Source of the DNA: Rotaria sordida | Lineage: Eukaryota; Rotifera; Eurotatoria; Philodinida; Philodinidae | DNA: 64,000 bases | Assembly: GCA_905250125.1 (NCBI GenBank) | Contig: CAJNOL010000599.1 | Span: forward strand, 55,587-119,586 | Reading direction: 5' to 3' | Shown here: piece by piece, positions 46,398 to 59,827 of the stretch | Layout: each line of letters opens with the position of its first letter | Numbering within the stretch: the first letter of the stretch is position 1 | Position numbers and translations under genes: made by a program | The notes under the pieces: model-generated | What the model saw: only the letters and a program-made list of their open reading frames with translations | Database searches by the model: none | Told to the model about the DNA's origin: nothing

Positions 46398-49300
46398 TAG
46401 TTCATTGTTTTGTTTATTTCATGTTTCTAGCACATTGAAACAAATTTTTGTTTTTATGTGTATGTGTTTTTGTTATTTGTTTGTTTTTTTTATGTCATTT
46501 TTCTTTAGTCGAGTCTTCTCTCGTCTTATGTTTATAACCGTCTTACTTATCATTAACCAAGAGTAGAACCATTATAAACTTTGTTTTTGTTTTCTAGTCG
46601 TATGTTGTTTACATATGTTTTATCAAATATGATGCTCAAAACAATACTCCGTTATTTGTTTGACAACTGTAAAAAAAAAAAGAAATGTTCGTTTTGTTTT
46701 AGACATAGAACACAGTTCGATTGTGATTGACTGTGGTTTTGATTTTAAAAAAAAAACATTCTTTTTCATAATAGAAAAGAAAAATAAAATCTATTTACTT
46801 GTTTTTTATTTTTTTATGTTAAAGTAAATGATTTAAATCATTAAGAAAATCGTCAAAGATCAATTGGAATTTTTATTATCTAATTTATTGAAAGAAATAA
46901 TATCTGATTGATGAACACCAATATTTGATAATAAGATATTTATAATTAACAAATAAATTTTTATAATAAGAATATTATTCAAAATTTCCAAGTCTTCAAT
47001 GTCCATACAATCATAATTAACAATTATGATGGTTAGTATTCCATCAAAATGATAAGTCTTATATAAAATATCTGCGGACGAACGGCAGACAACTATTATG
47101 AAAAAAAAGTTTTTTAAAATCTTTCTCAAAAAATGTAAGATGAAAATATTTAACTGAGATTAGTAAATCGCCATGACATTATAGTACATATGAGGTGTGG
47201 GTATGAGTCAGAGTTGGGCAAATCAAGTCAAGTCATTTTTGACTGGTGACTTGACAATAAAATATAAGTCAAATCAAACTTATTTTTTCAGATAATATTT
47301 GTATTAGATCCACATCGCGTAAAATTATACGTTTTGTTCTTATATGAAAATTCCATTAATAGTACTGAACATAATTACCAGTCGATAACAACAATTAACA
47401 CCAAAGTGCAAGAATTTTTTCTTAAATATTGAACAAAAAAAAAAGTTAGTAATGCTACATTTATCAAAGATGATATTAGTAATTATCTTGGGATTGATGA
47501 TAATCACTCAAATAGAATTATTTTCATTAATCGATACATAAGACATAAATTATTGAAAAAATTGCCAAGGGAGGTTTTAATAGTATTTGTAACCTCATTA
47601 TCTATCGAAAGAATATTTTCTAAAAGTGGTATTTGGTTTTGACAACATAAAGCCGGAATATCAAGGAAGATATAACAAATGTTAACTTTGCTAAAATGCG
47701 ATCAGAGGCTGATATAAAACTTTTTCAATAAATTTATAAATAGACAAGTAACGAAACTTCCAAAAACGCTTAAGCGATTTGCCTCGAAAATTCACTTGAG
47801 ACTTGGCTTGCAACATGATTTCACTTGGTTTGACTTGGAATTTTTCATTCTGTATCGATGATTGATTCGACTCGACTCGACTCGACTCGACTTTAAAATT
47901 TTTCTTGGCGAATAACTTCGTCAGATTTGACTTGACTTGGGTCAAAAACAGCTGACTTGCCCATCTCTGGAATGAGTGGATATTAACGAAATGAAACCAT
48001 ACCCACACTCACACAGGGAAAGAAAAGCTGGCAGTGTAATCTACGATAAAAGAATTAAAAACAAAGGATTATCATCTTAGGGAAGGATCATGAAAATATC
48101 TGCTTCTACTACTAAGCTTTATGATAATCAATGAAAATTTCATTATCATTACAAGAAAAAAAGTCTAAGATGATTACGAAATTTAATGTGTACTTTCCAA
48201 ATCGCCTTTTATCTTGTTTCTAATTAATTAAATAATTGACGACACACAAATAATTACTCAAATTTTCTCAAAGAAACCATTTTAAATTAAAAAAAAAAGA
48301 AATCTAATTTTTATATTAATAAAAAGAATGAGAGGAAATGAAATTATAAAATTATGCAAGTCATTTTGAAAAAAAAAAAGAATTATTGAAAATCTTTATT
48401 TTATTTTTCAGAATAGTTTTGATAGTGATGAATTTGACCAATGAAGAGATATTATCAGATATAGAACTAATCCCTAGATATATTAATAACTGATTATCAA
48501 AATGAACATCAGCAAATATTGTCATTAATTTCATTCACGATCGAGGATTTTCTTTTCTACAGAAGACAGTTCCGGAACAATATCTTATTTCATTAGAATA
48601 CTTCAGGATATTCCGTTTTGAAAATAGAAACTAGTTCAATTATTCTATAATTTATAAGAATATTTGCTTGACAAGTTTCATTTCTTTCAACATGCAAGAT
48701 ATCAACTATCAAAAGCAAATTCTTTAATATTTCATTAGAATACATCAAATTACATTTGTTTTATTTTTATTGTAAAATAAATTAATATTAATTCTATATT
48801 ATTACTTAAATCGATGAAAAAAAATAATCCATTTGCTTTTTATATGTAAAAACATACACAAAAGACAACAATAAAATACATATATAGAGAGAAATATTCA
48901 AAACCATATGTTTATATTTAATTAATATTAGGAATGAATATTTGTTTTTTTGCACATAATTTTGTTATCTTATATGTATTATACACGTATTTCTTCAATA
49001 ATTGTTCCATTTAATCCAGAAGTTTTATTTTTAATATCACTTCTTTTTGTTGAACTTGGAGGTTTTTTTATATTTACAATTCGAAAACTTTCTATAATTA
49101 GAAATAAATTAATTAAAATAATAAAAAAATAAATTGAGATTTCTATATTGAGTTACATTTGTAAATAAAAATAACTATTCTTATGAATATCTCAATTACT
49201 TATAGAACTTAATCAGTTCAATCAACTTAGATGACACGATATGTTAAAGAAGTTGTCAATGGAATTTCGAATATAAAATATGATTCTTTCTTTTCAAAGA

Positions 49301-51120
49301 TTATGACATATTGTTCAAGTGTAATTATTCATTGAGATATAATTCTAAATATATGAACGAATACTTATTTAGTCCTTCTCCTCCCTTCAAAAAAAGAAAA
49401 CCAATTTTTGTCAATAAAATGAAAATTAAGATAAATGCATATGAAGAAAGCTTGATGTCTAATCTTTCATAAATGACATGGTTGTCTTTTATTTTGCACC
49501 TCTTTTTTTACCAAAATTTGTGATGATATATGTCATTATCACTTGAAAAAATATGTTGCTTTTGAGAAAAGCAGAAAATGTTATTCGCTTTGTCTTTGTT
49601 TATACTTCTTTGATTGTACTTTTCCGAATCCTCGAAGAAGCTGCATTGTAGCAAATTTCTTTTTTTTTCTTCTTTATTTGAAAGAGTAGGCGAAGATGTA
49701 AGGGATGACACAAATTTTATTATAATTAGAGGACTATTTTTTGAATTTTTCAAGACATTGAACTTTTCTATCTTTAAAAAGTAATAATTTTAAAAAAAGT
49801 TCTGGCGTACCTTGCGCATCCTGCTATGCACTTAAAAAAAATAAATCTATAGAATGAAGGACTACAGAGAACTTTGAGTAACCAAATGAGCTCTAAAAAC
49901 CCCAATATATCTTGAAAATTTCATGTGATTTGAATATATCAGGCTCAAGATCAATTGTTGAAGGGAAGGGAAATAATTAATGAAATTCTCAGTAAAAAAT
50001 TTCAAGAAAATAGGTAAACACTATTTTGAGTTATTATTAATTACTTAGAGTACGTCGAAACCTGTGACAGAGGCATATCAATTCCTTATTAAAAGCTTAA
50101 AGAAAGTTTTCTTTCTATATGATCTGACAGTAAAAAGAATGTTCAACATTTCTCTGATATTTCATCATTCTTCAACTAATATTATAATAATTAAATTTCG
50201 ACAAGAGCTTGTTGTTATTATATGTGACAGCACTGTCTTTTGCTCTTCTTTTTTCTTGTCTTTCTTAATGCCTAGTCATCTATACATATTAGCATATACA
50301 AAAAAAATGGTGATGGTGAAGTAAGAAAAAAAAGTAGAGAAGCCAGGTCATCAAGTCTTTATTTTATTAAATGTTCGAAATAATCATCTTAGTTATTCAG
50401 ACTCAATAATATTCGTTAAATCCATTTATCGAACGTTTCTTCTTTTATACTCTTCTTTATTCAAAGAATTTATGAGCTTGTTGATAGTACGATGTAACGA
50501 TGATTCGAAATCATTTTGATCACTTAGATTTTATTTGATTATAACGACTTAACCAAAAAACACATGATGCTCGATCCAGAGAATTGATTAAGTAAAAACT
50601 TGATGAACTTGTTTCTCTATTTCTTTTTTTGAGACAAGAAAAAGAAACCATTAAGAATAGGATACACACCAAAGAGGCATTATGTGATCTAATATTACCG
50701 TCACGTATAATAATAAACAGATCTTATCGAAGTTTTATTACTATAATATTAGTCGAAGAACGATCAAATATCAGAGAAACGTAGATTATTATTTTTACTA
50801 TCAAATCATATAGAACGAAAGCTGTTTTTTATTAATAATTAAAATAGTTCCACCACTAATTTGAGTACGCCCTAAGTAATCTAAACAACATCATATTTCA
50901 ATCATTTTCAAGGAAAATTTCACATGATAGAAATATGATTATGGATTTTTATATGGGATATTACAGAACACTAGTAGTTCAAGGTTGAAATATTATTTAG
51001 ATAATTATCCGATGTAAACTAAGTTAGTATTTTGTGTAGCAAGTAAAAATAATAAAAGTAAGAATTAATTCGAACTCTTAGTTCATATTTCTACATTTAA
51101 TGATTAGTTTTAAACAATAA
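46398..51120. other. 4.7-kb spacer between TALE gene 2 and PPEF, with hAT remnant
   Basis: Apart from the hAT remnant listed separately, I see only AT-rich DNA and short open frames with no resemblance to known proteins. The two flanking genes are convergent, so no promoter is expected here. Confidence 0.4.
47209..47969 (+). mobile_element. Decayed hAT transposon remnant, 761 bp
   Basis: Ends CAGAGTTGGGCAA at the left and, on the other strand, CAGAGATGGGCAA at the right. They are flanked by GTATGAGT (47201-47208) and GAATGAGT (47970-47977), an 8-bp duplication with one mismatch. Near 47567-47640 on the plus strand a fragment reads LPREVLIVFVTSLSIERIFS, which matches the hAT C-terminal dimerisation region around its S-E-R-x-F-S motif. 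The frame then breaks at a stop within about ten codons. Subterminal AAGTCAAGTC-type and ACTCG repeats (47877-47896) are typical transposase-binding arrays. An internally deleted, inactive copy of a different hAT family from the MITEs at 5361 and 6605. Confidence 0.85.
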
Positions 51121-54100
51121 CTAACCTAGAAATTCATTAAAATCAATTTTTCCATTTTTATCAAAATCCATTGCTGATGTCAATTCTTCAACATATGCAT
51201 CATTAACATCACCCATATCATTTTCACCATAGAGTATAAGTTTAACAATATCAGCAAATTCATTACGACTTATAAAACCTAAAAACAAAAAATTAAATTT
51301 TTATCAATCCGAGAAAAAACATATTTATATATATAGCAAACCTGAATGATTATAATCAATTAAATTAAATAAGGCTAAAAGCATATCTTTCCACATATAT
51401 AAATCTTCCATAATACCTGCATTCGACTAGAAATTAGAAAAAAAAATATTAAGAATGTATTAAAAATAATTAATCAGTTGAATACCATTTGAAATTTAGA
51501 ATTATCTAAAATGTAATCATTAAACATAGTTTTATATAAAATTCCATGTTCATCTTCTTGAACTAATTTTGAACGTAATATAAGCCATGGTAAATCCACT
51601 TGAAGAACATCAGACATAATGTCAGCCCACGTGGTTAAAGGTAAATGATCTATTTAAGAAAAAAACAAAAGTATATTTTTAAAAATAAAAAAATTTACTA
51701 CAAAAAAAAACCTAGCCATTACCATTTTTATTTTTATCTGCTTTTTCAAGTCGTTTAAGTAGTGAAGTTTTATTTGTCATAATTTTTTCAATTAATGAAT
51801 GATAAACGGGATCTTCGAATAAAGTGACTCTTTAAGAAAAGAAAAAAACAAACGAAGAAAATGTTAAATGAGTTAATTTCTTTGTTTTAATCTAATCATG
51901 AAATATCTTACTGTTTACTAAAACTTAATTTTTCCATTTCAACAGCTTGAGTTTTAAATGAAATAATCCATGGTTCTTCTTCATTATAATCCCTAAAAAA
52001 TTGTTTTTATGGCAATAAAAAAAAAACATTCAATTTTTATTTTCTAAAAACAAACCATCGTACAACAGCACCCCAATTCGAACCACCACAATAATTTGAT
52101 GCACTAAAAACAGTTAAAACTTTACCATCATGTGTATATTCATAACCATCTTGTTTCACTTGATGAGAACGTATTAACATAGATAAATTATATTTTTTAA
52201 GAAATTGGTGAGTTATATCCGAACCAAAAAAACAAGCCATTTTTCGATCTTCATTTTTTCGACAACCTTTACGACCACGAGGATCTGGATCACTCCAAAA
52301 TAAATCTAATTATTAAATTAAAGAAAAAAAAACAACATGCGCATGAATATCTTGAATTAATTCTTTTTACAAAAAAATTAATAAGAGTAAACTAAACAAA
52401 AAATAACATATATTTTTAATAATATATCAAATCAAAACTTATGGAAAAAGAAAAATTTTCTGATAGTTCTTGTCGTATAATTCTCTCAAGTAATTAACAA
52501 GTATTGTTTGTTGAAAAAGAGAAGAAAATTAAAATTAATTAATTTCACATAGTAATTCGTTCGCTAGTATTCATTGAATCGTACTTTCTCATACATATAT
52601 TAACTCTTCAAAAATACAAAAAAGATTCCATAATACTCGTCTTCGATGACTTCTCAATTATACATATAAATTCAATTTGTTATTGGAACTCTATGTATCT
52701 ATAAAATGTTTTCACTAACCCTATATGCCTTGTTTCATCCACTAAATCATTTTGTAAATAGAAAATCGACTGTAACTAATAATAGGATAAAAAATTTGAA
52801 TATCTAATATATATCGTGTTAATCAAATGAGCTGATATATATTTTTTCTTTATTGGTGATAGACGATTATTCGAATATTTTATTCTTAACGATAATGTCA
52901 GGAAATATTATTTTATACTAACACTATTGGCTTCAAGAAAAACTTGTAACCTTGTCTAAGATATATTTAATTTTATCTAAATAAGACATGGTGAATTCAT
53001 GAGAATTTACTATTTGAAAATCCATTTTAGAACTTATTGTACATGAAAATGTTTCCGAATCTGTAAAAACCTATAAATCTTTCGTCAAGCCATTGATTTT
53101 ACTTCTAAGAAGTATTTCTTGGTTTTAGGAATAAAATCTTTGCAAAAAAAGTTAGTCTATTTGATTTACATAGCGTTCAGAGACTGTAATATTTTATCGT
53201 ATAGCTATTGATGTCTCATCTTATACACGCTTCGGATTACTTTTAAAATGCACTAGACTTTCAAGCAGAATAAATTAGCTTATAATAATGATTTCCAAAA
53301 TTTTAGAGTCTATTTTAGCATCTATCCTATTGAACAAACAAAGTGTAACTTCAGTTTCATATTAAAATAAATTACAGATTGAGTTTCATACTTAGTGACT
53401 AGTAATACTTAGAATGATAATTGAAGAAAAATGTTTCTATTATTGCTCGTGCATTGAATCAAGCAGACAATTGATCTCTATTTTTATATATTTAGATTTG
53501 ATTGCTAGTAAATAATAAATAATATTCATTCATGATTAACATATCATAAAACGTGCATATCTAGTGTTACAATAGAGAATATATTCAGTGAAATATGTAG
53601 AAAAAAAATCTTAAGCTAGGAAAATATCAGTATAAGAAGAATTATATATTTAGACATTTTAAAAGAACAATTGATTTCACACTGTATTTGTATAAGTATA
53701 TCTGAAAAAGAAATCTTTTTCATTTATTTTCATCTGAAAGATAGGGAATGTACCAAGAAAAAAAAGTTTCATATGTATGAGGAAGAATGAATGAATGAAT
53801 GCAGTTTTTTTCTTTGGAGATATTATTTCAAAGGAGTATTAAGTAATCGTTCTTCCATGGGCGGTGTTTTTTTTTCAAGGAGAATTCTGATGACAATCAA
53901 AGTATAATCATTCACCGACTTCTAGAATAATTATTTTCTTACAGAAACTATAAAGTAACAAAAAACTTTCATTCAAAAATGGCATTAATCTGTAACTTAT
54001 ACCTTGCATCTGATGGTATTCATTATCTTCTTCTTCTGTTAATTTTTTTCCACCAGTTTTAGATTGTGGTGATACTTCTATTGAAACGTCTGAAATAAGA

Positions 54101-56982
54101 AAAACAGTTCTACACTTTTGACATATTAATTAATTTTTTTTCAACCATACATCGATTTCTTGATAAATGATTTAATTTTTTTAAATTAACTTTATCTGAT
54201 ATTCCACCATGCATTATAATTATTTTACATTTTCCAGCATCCACATAAGAATAAAGTGGTAACCAACTAAATATATCTTTAAATAGATCAATTAATGGTG
54301 CTTTACGTGTCTAAATATAATTTATTAATAGATTTATATATTTTCAAAAGCAAAATAAAAAGAATTCATATCAACTAACTCGATATTTTTGATTAACTTC
54401 ATTATAAAAACCATATCGAACAGTAACCATAATATCTTCATGATTACCTATGTAGTTTTTCGAATTAAAAAATAAAATACAATACTCAAACAAATAAAAC
54501 CAAAATTAAACAATACCTCGATTAAGAAATACTGAACTTGGATAAAGTATAAGTGCAACAAGAAGTAAAAGAAGAACCTCAACTGAATTTCGACCTCGAT
54601 CGACAAAATCTCCATTAAACAAATATGCATTGTCAATTGAAGGGAGTCCATTCTATTTAGTAAATTTTCAAAAAAAAAACATTTTTTTTCGTTTTTAAAA
54701 CGACTATTAATCATAAAATAATTTTCTTTTTTTTCTACCGAATTAAATATATGTAATAAATCAGCTAATTGTCCATGTAGATCACCAACAATAAAAACAT
54801 GTCGTAAATATGATAAATCAATATGATTAAAATTTGGTAAAGTTTTAAGAATAGCACGTGCTTGATGAAGAATTTCACAGACATATTTTTCATGTAAAAT
54901 CTGGTGAGAGAAAAAAAAACAGAAATAATTTTTTTTATAGGAAAATGGAAAAACAACAATCGAAACAATTGACAGATGGTGATTTACATCCCTCATGTTG
55001 ACTACACTTGATAGAAAAAGAAAAGACAAACATTAATAAAATTAATAAAGAATATACGAAAATTATTCTTGACAATATATTCAATTAATACAAAAAAATA
55101 TTGAAATAAAATAACATCATTTATTCTAAGATGATGATAATTATATATAAAAATATCAGGAAATCATTGTTCTTCTCGTGAACATTTTGGTTATGTCACT
55201 ATACCTACACATGCTAATTAAATCTCAACATGAATACTTATGATTATTCTAATTATTCAAATGATTATTCAGAAAAGTACGACAGATTAAGAAGATAATA
55301 ATAATAATAATAATAATTTGACATTATTTATTATAATTATCGGTATTTTTCATTTTCTCTTGTTTTTTTAATTATAAATAATCGTATGTAAATGAGACAA
55401 AGAAAAATATTTAATAGTTCCTGCATACCTGGCCACGTTTAAAAGCTTCAATTAAATCAACAAATATTTTTCGTGTAATTGGTCCTTCTATATCTGAAAA
55501 ACAAAATAAGTCAAGTTATTTTAATTTAATTAATCTTCTAAAATACATTACGTGGTCCTTGATAGTTTGATTCAATTCGAATATTATCTGGATTTGTTAA
55601 TCTTAAAAGTTCTTTTTCTTCTAGACAAAGCAAAAAATAATAAAATTCATTCTATATATATTTTTTATGAAATTAAATATTTTCTATGATGCTTTACCAA
55701 CAGGCAATCCAGCTTTGTGAAGTAATTTAGTCACAGATGGTGAAAGTGTATCAGATGCTTTAAGTAACTTTTCAAACATATCTTTGAGCTAATAAAAAAA
55801 AAATGATAATAATTATTAAATATAAACATATTATGTTTTACTTTAGCTTCAGTTTGTTCACTAGAATATTCAAGTTTTTCATGTATTTGCCATGCAGCTT
55901 GTTTTTTTAGTTTAAGTCGAGCTTGATGTTTACGAAATGCTGCTTGAATTTTTGATGCTGATCTATCACCTAAACTTTCCGAAAAAAAAAATATTTATTT
56001 ATTTTTATATTTTATTATTTTTCTATTTGAATATAAATTGACCTGGTGATGTTGATAATTTAGAAACCATTTTCATTTTATCTGCTCGATCCGACATGGC
56101 TGCCACTTGAGGAACAATCTAAATGGAAAGAAAATTTGTTTTAATATAAGTAAATCTAATCGACGAAAAAAACTTCATAATTGGTATTAACACAATTAGC
56201 GTCATCTGGAAACAGTAAGCGAGAAAGTCGACTCTTAGTTTTGTGCCACATGTTGCTTTTCGTACTTTTTTTTTTAATAATCAAAATAATAAGAAAACCT
56301 ACATATATGTATTGATTATCATATTTTTTTTTCTATTCTTTTTCTCATCCTTGTTCGAGATATTTCTCGTAAAAAAAGATTCATTCTTTCGAATATGGTG
56401 CATGATGGCCTTCATCAATATTTTCTTCTATTAGATCTATTTTGTTCATCGATTTTCCTTTTTTTTTTTTAATCTCTTGTCATAGTTCATCTATCGATTC
56501 ATTTACATTAAACATTTATTGTATGACATGACATATTCAAAATTGATTTATTTTATAACGTTCTTCTATAATTGGTTTCTTATTGTTTAGTTACAAAATT
56601 TTGATCGGCATAAATATCATAATCATCTTTTCAAAATAATGGTGAATCAATATTAATATACAAAAGAAAAAACCAAAATGATAGATCAATTTTACAAGAC
56701 CAATAAAATTTCTTTTTTGTTTTTATTTTTCCATAAAAACACAAAAGAAAAACAATATGTCTCAAGTAATATAATAGAAGGTCATCATAGAACAAAAATT
56801 ATCTCAAGAGTACTGTGCGATATGCAGATATAATTAAATGTCAATAGGACATGTATGGGTTTATTTGACAATGGACAAGACGAATAAGAATACTATAAAT
56901 AACTCAACAATTAAAAGTATTAGGGAAAAAAACGATCATATTAAATAGCAATGCTTACCTGTGCTAATATCGGATGGTTCAT
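51121..56982 (-). CDS. PPEF: PPEF / rdgC-type serine-threonine phosphatase with EF-hands
   Basis: Seventeen exons (56959-56982, 56043-56118, 55842-55969, 55698-55788, 55552-55620, 55429-55493, 54739-54900, 54517-54652, 54380-54447, 54151-54310, 54003-54089, 52056-52305, 51912-51992, 51723-51829, 51486-51649, 51342-51426, 51121-51278) join in frame to 636 residues. An IQ motif ([12 protein letters not shown], about 39-50) should bind calmodulin. The PPP catalytic core shows GDLHGQ (about 187), GDFVDRG (about 220), RGNHED (about 250), IMHGGISD (about 308) and LIRSH, i.e. all metal and phosphate ligands I can check. Two C-terminal EF-hand loops follow, DYNHSGFISRNE (about 580) and [12 protein letters not shown] (about 622), and the frame ends FLG. 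The last exon could instead splice at G|GTTAGT to a further exon; relatives run about 10-30 residues longer. In flies rdgC dephosphorylates rhodopsin in a Ca2+-dependent way, so a sensory role is plausible here. Several introns are long, one (1697 nt) carrying dispersed repeat copy 2. Confidence 0.94.
52780..52990. repeat. Dispersed repeat, copy 2 (inside a PPEF intron)
   Basis: Same orientation and order of blocks as 44540-44745. It lies within the 1697-nt intron between PPEF exons 52056-52305 and 54003-54089. Confidence 0.7.
55290..55318. repeat. (ATA)n microsatellite
   Basis: About nine ATA/TAA units in a PPEF intron. Confidence 0.8.
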
Positions 56983-57306
56983 GCTGCGTGGTTGTTTCTT
57001 TTACACGTGAATATCGATGATGACAGAACAAAAATGAAAGTTCATAAGATTTTTTTGCTCTAACGCATTTATCTTGTCTTCCGTTCAAGGTTAAATTTTA
57101 CCAAATATGTATTTAACGAATCATTAGATAACAAGTAGGAAAAAAAAATCTTGAAATAAGTAAAATTGGTATATGCATATGACATAGAAAATAAAGATTA
57201 ATTTCTACTAGGTTCTGTTATTATTTTTTTTGGTATATAAGTAGTACCAACCACGAGAAGAGATTCTGAGAAAAGTAATAAATAAGACAGACATAGAGAC
57301 ATAGAG

Positions 57307-57359
<53 letters not shown>

Positions 57360-59827
57360 ACTGACAGTCTTTTGCAACTCATTCTCTTCCCTTCTCTTCT
57401 TCGCCAAGTGACGCGAAAAGAACAGAGAGAGAGAGAGAGAGAGGGAAAACATGATGCTTACATTACGCGAACGCATCGAGTCGATTTTCATCTGACTTAC
57501 ACAGTATTGCATACATATAACGAAGCAAAATCTTATAGTTAGATAGAAAAATCAGCGTCAACTATAAAGAAAAATCCTACTAGACAGCGAAAATAGCTTA
57601 GCCCGAAACAATTCCGCTTTTCTTTCTTGCATGATAGCTCATCCAATGGGTGTCTAAACGGATGTGAATCACCCTCAAGATGCACGTATAAAAAGAAATA
57701 GTGTTTCCGTTTTTTTCTTCTGTTTCTGCTATGATCCATTATTTAATTTTTATTTATGCGCTATAAAATGCACAATTATTTTGACAGCGATACAAAGAAA
57801 AAAGAAATATCTTTTTACACATATTTACATTCGAATAATATCAAATGAAAAGATTATTTTTAGGTTTTTTTATTTATATTCAGTCTACTGTTTTTTATTA
57901 TAATAATCATTCTTTATTTATAACTTATGATGATATTTTTGTCATCATCATGGTTGTCGTCACTTGAACTATGACAAATGTTAGTTGATGAAAAAGAATT
58001 GTTTGATGATAAAATGAATAAACTACAATCGGAACGATTTGAGATTGAATCAGATAAATTTTTCTATTATCTTTATTATCTTTTGTCTACTTCCCTTTTT
58101 TTCTCAAATTGAATTTGCTATAATTGGTTCACTGTTTGCCTGAAACAAAACAGAACCAGGAAATTTTTCTTCAGAAAGAAAAAGGAACGAGTACGTTTTT
58201 CTATTCTTCTTCATCTTCTTGCTTTTATCATAATTATTTGAAACATTTTTCCATTAGTTATAAACGTAACAGCCGTTCAATATAATTCTTTTTTACATAT
58301 ACATTCAATTTGCAATAATTTTCTTTTTTTAACATTGTTCATTTTACTTTCCCGTTCAAGTCTAGAACAATATATAAGATTTTATTCATATATTAATACA
58401 AGTTTTTAATAAATAATAATGCATTTGTTTTTCTTTCCACAAACCATTTGCATATTTTATTAACCCTTATACACTTGAAGATCAACTAATTTTCTCTCTT
58501 CATTTAATACATACCTGAAAGCAGCTTTATTAGCTCAAACCATCTTAAAAAACCTCTTTTCAAAAGATTAATCTACCGATACTTAAAGTTTATGAATATA
58601 TAATATATAATTTGAATAGACAAATTTTTTCATGCAAATATATTATTATTATTAAAGAAAAATCATTTTCAGATCGGAAATGCATGAAGACATCATAAAA
58701 TTGTCCAATATCAAAAATATATGTCTAGTTAAGTTAAAATTAAATATAAATGTTTGAAATAATATAAAATACATAAAATTTGAATTCACAAAAAACAACA
58801 ACAGCAATAGACTTTTATTTATGTCTAGCAAATCTTTCACAGAATTTTTAATAATAAACATAATTATATAAATCTAACTTTTTACGAACGACTTTTCATC
58901 ATTAATTGATGTTAATTATCTTCTTTCAACTTTAGTTAGCAATAGCACGTCATATGTTTGTCTTTCTGATATTCAAGGCGAACTGTTTTTCCTGTCGTAT
59001 GATTAAAATGACATTATACTTCATTCAGTCATTTGAATAGAAAGAATTCCTGTCAGCAAATCGATAATAAATGTCACATTAATCTTATCTTCTTTTTTCT
59101 TTTATTTTGAGAGCTTAGAAATTGATAATTAAATGCACTCATTGAATGATTGTTATTAATTAAAACAAGTACAATCATTAATATGACGGTAAAAGTTATT
59201 TTCTTGAGAATAATTTCGAAAGATGAATATAAGATAGAGAAAGAAAATAATATTATCTTTTGTTTGAGAATCATTAGATAATCTATCATATTATCAAATT
59301 AAAACAATATTTAAACTTTTCACATATATTATACAAATAATTAATTTCGAGAAAACTCTGCAAACTATTAGTTCATCTCTCCATGAAATAGATAAAAAGA
59401 ATTTTGTGTATTCAACTTATTCTCTAACCCTTTGAGTTCCATAGTATTAAAAAAGCTACACCTGTTTTATAATTATTTTACATAATATAATTTATATCAA
59501 TTAGTATGTATTCTCTTGGAAAGAAGTAATAAAGAGTGTTCCAGAATCCGCTCCAACTATCTATAAAGGAGATATATAGTCGTTCACATGTTTCTGTGTA
59601 AAATGAGCTAATCTAACAGTCCACTTCAATTGGAATCAGCAGAAATCATTTGGGATTGAAATGGCTAATATCATTTGTAATATTATCCAAAAACAAAAAC
59701 ATCAGTTCACGATAATATTCATAATTTAAAAAGTTTAATAAAACAAAAAACAAAAATGCTAATCTATTCAAATTTTGTTATTCAAAAAAAACAACAACAA
59801 ATAACATAAAATTAAAAAACATACGAA
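56983..59827. other. Spacer upstream of PPEF and downstream of SGF29
   Basis: It holds the PPEF promoter side, a purine microsatellite at 57303-57360 and a second (GA)n at 57421-57443, then AT-rich DNA with no recognised gene. Confidence 0.45.
57303..57443. repeat. (GAAA)n/(GA)n microsatellites upstream of PPEF
   Basis: GAAA units grading into about 13 GA units (57303-57360), then unique sequence and a second run of ten GA units (57421-57443). Purine-only on the plus strand, 320-460 bp upstream of the PPEF start on the minus strand. Such tracts are common in invertebrate promoters; no factor is implied. Confidence 0.85.
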
